Source of the DNA: Halanaerobiaceae bacterium
GTDB taxonomy: Bacteria > Bacillota > Halanaerobiia > Halanaerobiales > Halarsenatibacteraceae
Reading direction: 5' to 3'
DNA length: 38,916 nt
Assembly (NCBI GenBank): GCA_003553485.1
Contig: PWEJ01000110.1
Span: 1 to 38,916, forward strand
Shown here piece by piece: positions 33,406 to 38,916 of this stretch; position 1 is the first letter of the stretch; each line of letters begins with the position of its first letter. The position numbers were made by a program, and so were the translations under genes. The notes below the pieces were generated by a model. That model was not told the origin of the DNA and made no database searches. It saw only the letters and a program-made list of their open reading frames with translations.

Positions 33406-34272
33406 GTGCCTGGAGGAGAGAATAGAAGCCAGAGAGAAATTATTGACGTCCATATCCATCTTACCCCTCCAGAGGTTATAGCCCGGGAAGAAGATTATAA
33501 AAAGGAGGAACCCTATTTCGACCTTTTATCCAGTAATCCAGGGAATAAATTTGTCACCTCTGAGGATTTAATTGACCATTTAGATAAAGCAGGGATTTCG
33601 CAGGCAATTGTCTTTGGTTTTGCCTTCCAAAAACAGGAGAACTGCCGTCTGGTAAATGATTATATTATTGAGGCTATAAAAAAATACCCTGAAAGGTTAA
33701 TCGGTTTTGCTGTTGTTAATCCTTTAAAGCCTGGAGCAGCGGCAGAAATTTGCCGCTGCCATCAGGAGGGATTGCAGGGGGTAGGAGAGCTTTTTCCAGA
33801 AGGACAGGGTTTTGACCTCACGAAAAGAGAAGAGATGCAGGAGTTAACAGCAACCTGTCAGGAGCTTTCTCTGCCGATAATGATTCATTTAAATGAGCCC
33901 ATTGGCCATGATTATCCTGGTAAAACTGGTGATTCTCTGGAATCTGGCATTAAATTGGCTGAAAACTTTCCTGCCAACACTTTCATTTATTCCCACTGGG
34001 GGGGAGGCTTGATATTTTACGAATTGATGCCAGAAATAGCCAGCACCTTACAAAATGTATATTATGATACAGCTGCTAGCCCCTTTCTTTATGACAAAAA
34101 AATTTACCAGGCGGTAAAAGCAGCAGGATTGATAGATAAAGTCCTGCTGGGCAGTGATTATCCTCTGTTGTCGCCGGATAGATATTTAGCTGAGATAAAG
34201 GACACTGATCTCAGTCAAGCTGAGAGAGATAAAGTTTTATTTAGCAATGCAAAAGAATTATTTAATCTTTAG
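33406..34272 (+). CDS. Amidohydrolase-family (TIM-barrel) metal-dependent hydrolase
   Basis: A 288-aa cytoplasmic enzyme of the amidohydrolase_2 type, starting at GTG 33406 behind GGGAGGAGG. Metal ligands are visible: the His-x-His of DVHIHL (about 17), the His of IMIHLNEP, the His of YSHWGGG, and the Asp of GSDYPLL. These enzymes hydrolyse or decarboxylate small ring or carboxylate compounds; the substrate here cannot be named. Its last 15 bases overlap the 3' end of the converging ATPase gene. Confidence 0.88.
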   Translation: MPGGENRSQREIIDVHIHLTPPEVIAREEDYKKEEPYFDLLSSNPGNKFVTSEDLIDHLDKAGISQAIVFGFAFQKQENCRLVNDYIIEAIKKYPERLIGFAVVNPLKPGAAAEICRCHQEGLQGVGELFPEGQGFDLTKREEMQELTATCQELSLPIMIHLNEPIGHDYPGKTGDSLESGIKLAENFPANTFIYSHWGGGLIFYELMPEIASTLQNVYYDTAASPFLYDKKIYQAVKAAGLIDKVLLGSDYPLLSPDRYLAEIKDTDLSQAERDKVLFSNAKELFNL

Positions 34273-35973
34273 GGTCCTTAATCTATTGATGGCAGCTGCC
34301 AGCTCCTGGGGGCGAGGCATAACATAATCGCCATCCGGCTGAAAGGGTGAGATATCCTTTAATCCCTTTTTATTTAACCTGGAATATAACTCTGCAGTAA
34401 CCTCTGGCAGACTTTTTTGGCCATCGAGAATGTCCTTTTTAAGGGCATAAACTATCATATCTCCAATAGCTTTAGTCTGTCCCTGGTCGACCAGCTGCTC
34501 TAGATAGCTAAGATCAATATTTTCCCGGCCAAATTGGAGGGTATCTTTCCCCCGGGGACGGACTTTGATCTTCTTTCCTTTGCGGGGGTTAAAGCTCTTT
34601 GGTTCAGGAACTCTGCCCCTTAGCTCCGGGAAATTCTGTCCCTTTTCTTTTTTGCGCTTACTGGGAAGTTTATTTGCTATTTCGGTAGCTTCTCCGGTGG
34701 CGGCCCGGGGACGGTATTCATCCATCATGATGACTTGATCTGCTACATCAAAATAATCACCGGCCCCTCCAACTACAAGCAGAGTGGAAATACCCTGATT
34801 TTGATAAAGTCTTTCCACCTGGTCAATGAAAGGAGTTATAGGTTCTTTCTTTTTGCTCACTAGCTGTTGCATTCTAGCATCTCTGATCATCAGATTGGTA
34901 GCGCAGGTATCTTCATCAATTAACAACAATTTTGTCCCCATCTCCAGGGCTTCCATGATGTTGGCAGCCTGTGAAGTGCTGCCACTGGCATTTTCTGAAC
35001 AAAACTTTTCAGTTGTTTCTTCTTGAGGGAGGTTGTTTATAAAGGGCGAAATATTGACTTTTTCAATCCTGCGACCATCCTCTGCCCTTATTTTAACGGC
35101 ATCCTTCCTGGTGACAACATATTCTCTGCCATCCTGGGGGATATGTTCATATACACCCCGGGATACAGCTTCTAGCAAAGTTGATTTACCATGATAACCC
35201 CCTCCCACAATAAGGGTGATACCTTCTTTAATGCCTAAACCCTTAATTTTACCACTATAGGGCAGTTCAAATTCCACTTCTTCCTCTGGGGGGGAGATAA
35301 AGGGAATAGCCTCAGATTTATTCATTGGTTCTTCCGAGATACCACTTTTGCGGGGTAGGATTGAATTATTAGCAATAAAAGCAACTAAATTTTTCTCTGT
35401 CAATTTATCTCTTAAAATAGCCTGTTCTTCGATGGTTTCAACATGCTTGCGGAGAGTATCCTTAGCTAAATTTTTATAAAAAAGGCTCTGCTCCACTACT
35501 TTAGGTATTTCTTTAAAAAACATATCCTGAGCCTGATATCCCATAACAGTTCTGCCTCGAGCTGGTAATCCGACTTTAATTCTAGCTTCTATCTTTTTAC
35601 CATTGAACTCTACTGAAGTTCTTTCGATGACTTCTTGACCTGTTCTGGCAATTAATATCATGCCACTTTTTCCAGAGCCGCGATGTCCCTTAACATATTT
35701 GTTAATATTGCTAGCTATCTGTCTGGTAAGAAAATCTTCTACTGCTTTTATTCTAATATTCTTTTGCAAATACCAGTCAGGAAAATTTGCCCTATCAGCA
35801 GAGACCTGCAAAAATACACTGGAAGGCCTGGCAAAGGGGTCACCCTGGACATAGGGTATTCCCAGATTAAAATCAGCAAAGGAATACCAGTTATTTTGTA
35901 ATTTTTTATAGGCCTTATAACCGCTGCTATCTATTTTATTCAAAGTTTGGTATAGTTTATCCTTTGATTGCAT
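34258..35973 (-). CDS. Predicted ATPase of the ABC class (COG3044-type)
   Basis: A 571-aa protein. The N-terminal region (FADFNLGIPYVQGDPFARPS and DFLTRQI) and the whole order match the conserved but uncharacterised ABC_ATPase family. A Walker A loop GGGYHGKSTLL lies near residue 255, a Walker B-like LLIDEDTCATN near 345, and a Lys/Arg-rich segment near 440-490. There are no membrane helices. No function is established that I know of; a nucleic-acid role has been suggested by its basic stretches only. It has its own promoter at 36015-36043 and an ACGGAGGTT ribosome site, and converges on the amidohydrolase. Confidence 0.86.
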   Translation of the reverse strand: MQSKDKLYQTLNKIDSSGYKAYKKLQNNWYSFADFNLGIPYVQGDPFARPSSVFLQVSADRANFPDWYLQKNIRIKAVEDFLTRQIASNINKYVKGHRGSGKSGMILIARTGQEVIERTSVEFNGKKIEARIKVGLPARGRTVMGYQAQDMFFKEIPKVVEQSLFYKNLAKDTLRKHVETIEEQAILRDKLTEKNLVAFIANNSILPRKSGISEEPMNKSEAIPFISPPEEEVEFELPYSGKIKGLGIKEGITLIVGGGYHGKSTLLEAVSRGVYEHIPQDGREYVVTRKDAVKIRAEDGRRIEKVNISPFINNLPQEETTEKFCSENASGSTSQAANIMEALEMGTKLLLIDEDTCATNLMIRDARMQQLVSKKKEPITPFIDQVERLYQNQGISTLLVVGGAGDYFDVADQVIMMDEYRPRAATGEATEIANKLPSKRKKEKGQNFPELRGRVPEPKSFNPRKGKKIKVRPRGKDTLQFGRENIDLSYLEQLVDQGQTKAIGDMIVYALKKDILDGQKSLPEVTAELYSRLNKKGLKDISPFQPDGDYVMPRPQELAAAINRLRTLKIK

Positions 35974-36014
35974 TCTATCAACCTCCGTAAAAGAGTTTTG
36001 ATTTATCCTTTAGT

Positions 36015-36043
36015 ATTATAAGAAAAATATATAGTTAAATCAA
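36015..36043 (-). promoter_or_regulatory. Promoter of the ABC-class ATPase gene
   Basis: On the minus strand, TTGATT (36043-36038), 17 nt, TATAAT (36020-36015). The start would lie about 35 nt before the ATG at 35973. Confidence 0.75.
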
Positions 36044-36101
36044 CCAGGGATAAATAGTGGCTAACACCTAAATATCAGTATTATGATAGGATTTTTTATG
36101 C

Positions 36102-36130
36102 TTGCGATGTCAGGAAAAGTTTTATATAAT
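36102..36130 (+). promoter_or_regulatory. Promoter of the 36187 gene and probably cstA
   Basis: TTGCGA (36102-36107), 17-nt spacer, TATAAT (36125-36130). The leader would be about 50 nt to the TTG at 36187 or about 100 nt to the ATG at 36238. Confidence 0.65.
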
Positions 36131-36186
36131 AATTATTGAATGCATTAACATATTAAGTAGAGAATACCTTGATTAAACTGGAATAA

Positions 36187-36762
36187 TTGTCCAGAAAAAT
36201 TATTTTTCATAATTTGTTTTCTCTGGAGTTGGCGGAAATGAATAAACAGGACTACTTAAAATTAGTTCGAGAACTATATCTGGCAAATTTCAATATGGAA
36301 AAAAACAAAGAAATTGCCGGTTATTCTTTCCCTCTGTATGCCTTCTGTGAGGTTAAAAACGAGAAATTTGTGGCTCATCGCTCAATAAAAATTTATTCTT
36401 ACAGTGATTATGAACACTGTTTAGTTGATCTTCGCCAGGATTTTACAGAGGAAAACTTACATAGAGATTTTTTTTCTAGCTGTTGTCAGGAGTTAGTGGA
36501 AATAGATGAACACCATCATCAGACCTATTTAACCTATGTTATGGCCGTTGAAAAAGAGTTAACACCAGAAGAGATCAAAAAAATCAAACAAACTAAGTTT
36601 TCTAAATCATACTGGCTAGGTTTTAGAGGTTGGTGTGACCTGAGATTGATTGTGGTGGATCTGGCTACAGGAGAAGTGTATTGCAACAAAAAAGGAAAGG
36701 AGGTGGCTGGAAAATATAATCCAGATTGGTTGGAAGAAAAAGTGACTGAGCTCTATGAATGA
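36187..36762 (+). CDS. Uncharacterised soluble protein upstream of cstA
   Basis: Up to 191 aa from TTG 36187. The ATG at 36238 (MNKQDY, 174 aa) with GGAG about 10 nt upstream is an equally good or better start. No signal peptide or membrane segment. It has an aromatic-rich sequence with a His cluster (DEHHHQTY near 120) and a C-terminal strand pair (LRLIVVDLATGEVYCN). I recognise no family. It ends 23 nt before the cstA start, so the two are probably cotranscribed from the promoter at 36102-36130. Confidence 0.68.
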   Translation: MSRKIIFHNLFSLELAEMNKQDYLKLVRELYLANFNMEKNKEIAGYSFPLYAFCEVKNEKFVAHRSIKIYSYSDYEHCLVDLRQDFTEENLHRDFFSSCCQELVEIDEHHHQTYLTYVMAVEKELTPEEIKKIKQTKFSKSYWLGFRGWCDLRLIVVDLATGEVYCNKKGKEVAGKYNPDWLEEKVTELYE

Positions 36763-36785
36763 AAAAAAATAAGGAGGTAATTTTA

Positions 36786-38423
36786 ATGAATTCTGTCTGG
36801 CTAATTTTAATTGCAACTATTTGTTTTGTTATAGCTTATCTTACTTATGCGCAAAGATTGGCTGACAACTGGGGAGTTAATAATAACCAAATCACTCCGG
36901 CCCATGAAAAGGAGGATGGGATTGATTATGTACCTGCCAAATCACCGGTGCTCTTAGGCCACCACTTTGCCTCTATTGCCGGAGCTGCCCCAATTATTGG
37001 CCCTGTAACAGCTGCCGTATTTGGCTGGCTACCTGTATTTTTGTGGATTGTACTAGGTAGTATTTTTATCGGTGCAGTCCATGATATGGGTTCAATCTTC
37101 AGCTCCATAAGACATGGCGGGAGATCTATTGCCCAGGTAATTGATAAGACAATTGGCAGATCAGGTAAGCAACTTTTCAGTATCTTTGCCTGGTTAACTT
37201 TGATTTTAGTTATTGCTGCCTTTATGAATGTTACGGCTGATGCCTTTGTCAGTACCCCGGAAGCAGCTACCGCTTCAATTCTTTTTATTGGTCTGGCGTT
37301 AGTTTTTGGCATAATTCGTCAGCGCAGTGATCTATCTCTACCTGGTTTAACGGTTATTGGTGTTGCTTTATTAATGGGTTGTATTTACTTAGGAGTACAG
37401 TTTCCCATTGAAATGGCTGCTAATACCTGGATGATGATCTTTGTAGTTTATATATTTATTGCTTCAGTAACTCCAGTCTGGATTTTGCTCCAGCCGAGAG
37501 ATTACTTAAATTCATTTTTATTATATGGAATATTAATCGGTTCATTTTTAGGAATTGTAATAGGTGGGCCTGGCATAGAAATTGAGGGTTTCACCTCCTT
37601 CCAGACTGACCTGGGATATTTATTCCCAATTTTATTTGTTACAGTGGCCTGTGGAGCAATCTCTGGCTTCCATTCCCTGGTAGCCTCTGGTACCACTTCA
37701 AAACAGCTTGATAAAGAGGAAGATACCAAGATAGTTGGTTTTGGAGCCATGTTAATAGAGGGACTGCTGGCTGTTATTGCTCTCATTGCAGCGGCGGTGA
37801 TTACCTCTGGTGAAGCAGCAGAACTTATAGCAGCTGGAGGTCCAGTTTATCTCTTTGCCAATGGAGTTGGAAGTTTCCTGGCTACTTTCGGTATTCCCTT
37901 TGATGTTGGAGTTATTTTTGGTTCTTTGACAGTGGCAGCCTTTGCCATGACCACCCTGGATACTGCTACCAGGCTGGCTAGATTTATTTTTCAGGAGTAT
38001 TTTGTCCCAGAGGAAGAGCAGGTTGAGGGACAGGAGTCCAGTATTTTAGGCAATATGTATTTTGCCACCCTGGTTACCGTGGTCTTTGCAGCAGCTTTAG
38101 GCCTATCAGGGGCCTGGGCTGATATCTGGCCTATCTTTGGTTCTGCTAATCAACTGCTGGCTTCTTTAGCTCTGTTATCTTTAGCTGTCTGGCTGGCAGA
38201 GAGGGGCTTGAGAAATTTAAATGTAATTATACCGATGGTATTTATGTTTGCAGTTACTCTGTCAGCTCTAGTCTTTGTAGCTTATGACAATATCGTGGCT
38301 GGAAATTATATTCTGGCTATCCTAGCAGTAGTGCTTTTTGTCTTAGCTGTAGTCTTGGTTAAGATGGCTTCTGGTCTCTTAACTCCTCAGGAAGATCCTG
38401 GAGTTAGGGACAGCGGAAATTAA
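36786..38423 (+). CDS. cstA: CstA-family carbon starvation/peptide (pyruvate) transporter
   Basis: A 545-aa membrane protein with about 14-16 helices. The ATG at 36786 is supported by AAGGAGGTAA; an upstream in-frame ATG at 36759 has no such site. Signature CstA segments are visible: TPAHEKEDGIDYVPAKSPVLLGHHFASIAGAAPI near residue 35-70 (read as successive short blocks), GSIFIGAVHDMG near 95, ISGFHSLVASGTTSKQ near 300, and MTTLDTATRLARFI near 390. Family members take up peptides or pyruvate during carbon limitation. It is shorter than E. coli CstA (about 700 aa), as is usual in Firmicutes. Followed by a terminator hairpin. Confidence 0.94.
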   Translation: MNSVWLILIATICFVIAYLTYAQRLADNWGVNNNQITPAHEKEDGIDYVPAKSPVLLGHHFASIAGAAPIIGPVTAAVFGWLPVFLWIVLGSIFIGAVHDMGSIFSSIRHGGRSIAQVIDKTIGRSGKQLFSIFAWLTLILVIAAFMNVTADAFVSTPEAATASILFIGLALVFGIIRQRSDLSLPGLTVIGVALLMGCIYLGVQFPIEMAANTWMMIFVVYIFIASVTPVWILLQPRDYLNSFLLYGILIGSFLGIVIGGPGIEIEGFTSFQTDLGYLFPILFVTVACGAISGFHSLVASGTTSKQLDKEEDTKIVGFGAMLIEGLLAVIALIAAAVITSGEAAELIAAGGPVYLFANGVGSFLATFGIPFDVGVIFGSLTVAAFAMTTLDTATRLARFIFQEYFVPEEEQVEGQESSILGNMYFATLVTVVFAAALGLSGAWADIWPIFGSANQLLASLALLSLAVWLAERGLRNLNVIIPMVFMFAVTLSALVFVAYDNIVAGNYILAILAVVLFVLAVVLVKMASGLLTPQEDPGVRDSGN

Positions 38424-38450
38424 TGTTAATGGTTTTTATAATTAAATTAA

Positions 38451-38491
38451 AATCTCGCCTCCATTTATTTCTCTTCGATGGAGGCGAGATT
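38451..38491 (+). terminator. Hairpin terminator after cstA
   Basis: AATCTCGCCTCCAT (38451-38464) pairs perfectly with ATGGAGGCGAGATT (38478-38491) over 14 bp around a 13-nt loop. The following T content is modest. Confidence 0.75.
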
Positions 38492-38546
38492 TATTGCTGT
38501 TATTTTTCAAAATATTATAAGTATTCCTGGAGATGAGGTGGAGGAA

Positions 38547-38711
38547 ATGTACTACTATTTTATTTCAGTCCTGGGATTATTGCTGGGAATTGCCTTGATT
38601 TTTATTGACAGCTATATATTAGGAGGATTATTATTGTTTTTAAGTGGAGGACTTTTAATTGCTAGATATAAAAAATTAATTCCAGATATTAGACAGCAGT
38701 CTGATGATTAA
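38547..38711 (+). CDS. Small two-helix membrane protein
   Basis: A 54-aa protein from the ATG at 38547, chosen because GAGGTGGAGGAA lies just upstream; the in-frame ATG at 38478 falls inside the terminator stem. Two hydrophobic segments (ISVLGLLLGIALIFI and ILGGLLLFLSGGLLIA) are followed by a short charged tail. No family recognised. The 205 bases after it, to the window end, contain nothing I can identify. Confidence 0.6.
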   Translation: MYYYFISVLGLLLGIALIFIDSYILGGLLLFLSGGLLIARYKKLIPDIRQQSDD

Positions 38712-38916
38712 TAGGAATAAAGCAAAAATCAGGTTATTTTTCTAGAATTATTAATTTTAAGAAGGAGATTTCTATTTTATCTAGAAATCAATACTTGAAG
38801 GAAAAAATGTAATATTCATAATATCCTACTGTGATTAAAATAAAACAATGATTAATTTATAACAATGATATTTTTTTAATCTATTAATTATCATGATTAC
38901 TTTTGCAATAAAAAAA

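Overview
The window looks like a chromosomal segment of an anaerobic, halophilic, Gram-negative-type (diderm) Firmicute, most likely of the Halanaerobiales; this is an inference. The DNA is AT-rich. Exported and soluble proteins are strikingly acidic, with long Glu/Asp runs as in salt-in halophiles. The envelope genes (RND pump with TolC-like channel, Skp/OmpH-like chaperone) imply an outer membrane. The energy genes (Ni-CODH, ferredoxins, formate dehydrogenase, Rnf- and Nuo-like parts) are those of a strict anaerobe with acetogen-like metabolism.

Layout. 1-284: minus-strand tRNA operon (Asp, Phe, Gly, Cys; Cys cut by the window edge) with a strong promoter at 322-350. 425-1795: degenerate LytR-CpsA-Psr-like protein. 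2055-8705: TetR regulator, membrane fusion protein, RND pump and TolC-like channel, a complete tripartite efflux operon behind a palindromic operator. 8780-10094: two-subunit CoA-transferase. 10221-13019: a damaged-looking potassium/permease region: an APC permease-UspA fusion with its middle missing, intact TrkA/KtrA, and a frameshifted KtrB. 13096-17703: CO dehydrogenase module (cooC on plus; cooF-cooS-FAD/NAD oxidoreductase on minus). 17933-18106: a small 2[4Fe-4S] ferredoxin. 18221-26745: a five-gene minus-strand redox cluster, the most interesting part. 27030-27856: Skp-like chaperone and a small lipoprotein. 28067-34272: S41-like protease, NikR, MFS transporter with an apparent AUC start, cysteine-less lipoamide-dehydrogenase-like flavoprotein, exported acidic protein and amidohydrolase. 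34258-35973 (minus): ABC-class ATPase. 36187-38711: unknown protein, CstA-family transporter and a tiny membrane protein. No stretch above 300 bases lacks a gene; 38712-38916 holds nothing I recognise.

Central system. In transcription order the 18.2-26.7 kb cluster encodes: (i) an RnfD/NqrB-like membrane domain fused to a ferredoxin-plus-molybdopterin formate-dehydrogenase-like catalytic subunit (1127 aa); (ii) a NuoE-like subunit; (iii) a NuoF-like NADH/FMN subunit; (iv) a NuoG-type N-terminus fused to an RnfC-type ferredoxin domain; (v) a membrane-anchored protein made of six tandem FMN_bind (RnfG/NqrC-type) domains. Together they read as a hybrid of a NADH/ferredoxin-linked formate dehydrogenase and Rnf, with a string of covalent flavins probably on the outer face of the membrane. 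I infer a membrane-bound NADH/ferredoxin/formate complex that may pass electrons outward. The neighbouring CO dehydrogenase, its NAD(P)H-coupling partners and the ferredoxin would feed the same NADH/ferredoxin pool, and NikR in the same window fits a nickel-dependent CODH. Other Rnf subunits (A, B, E, G) and the ApbE flavin transferase needed for covalent FMN are absent from the window.
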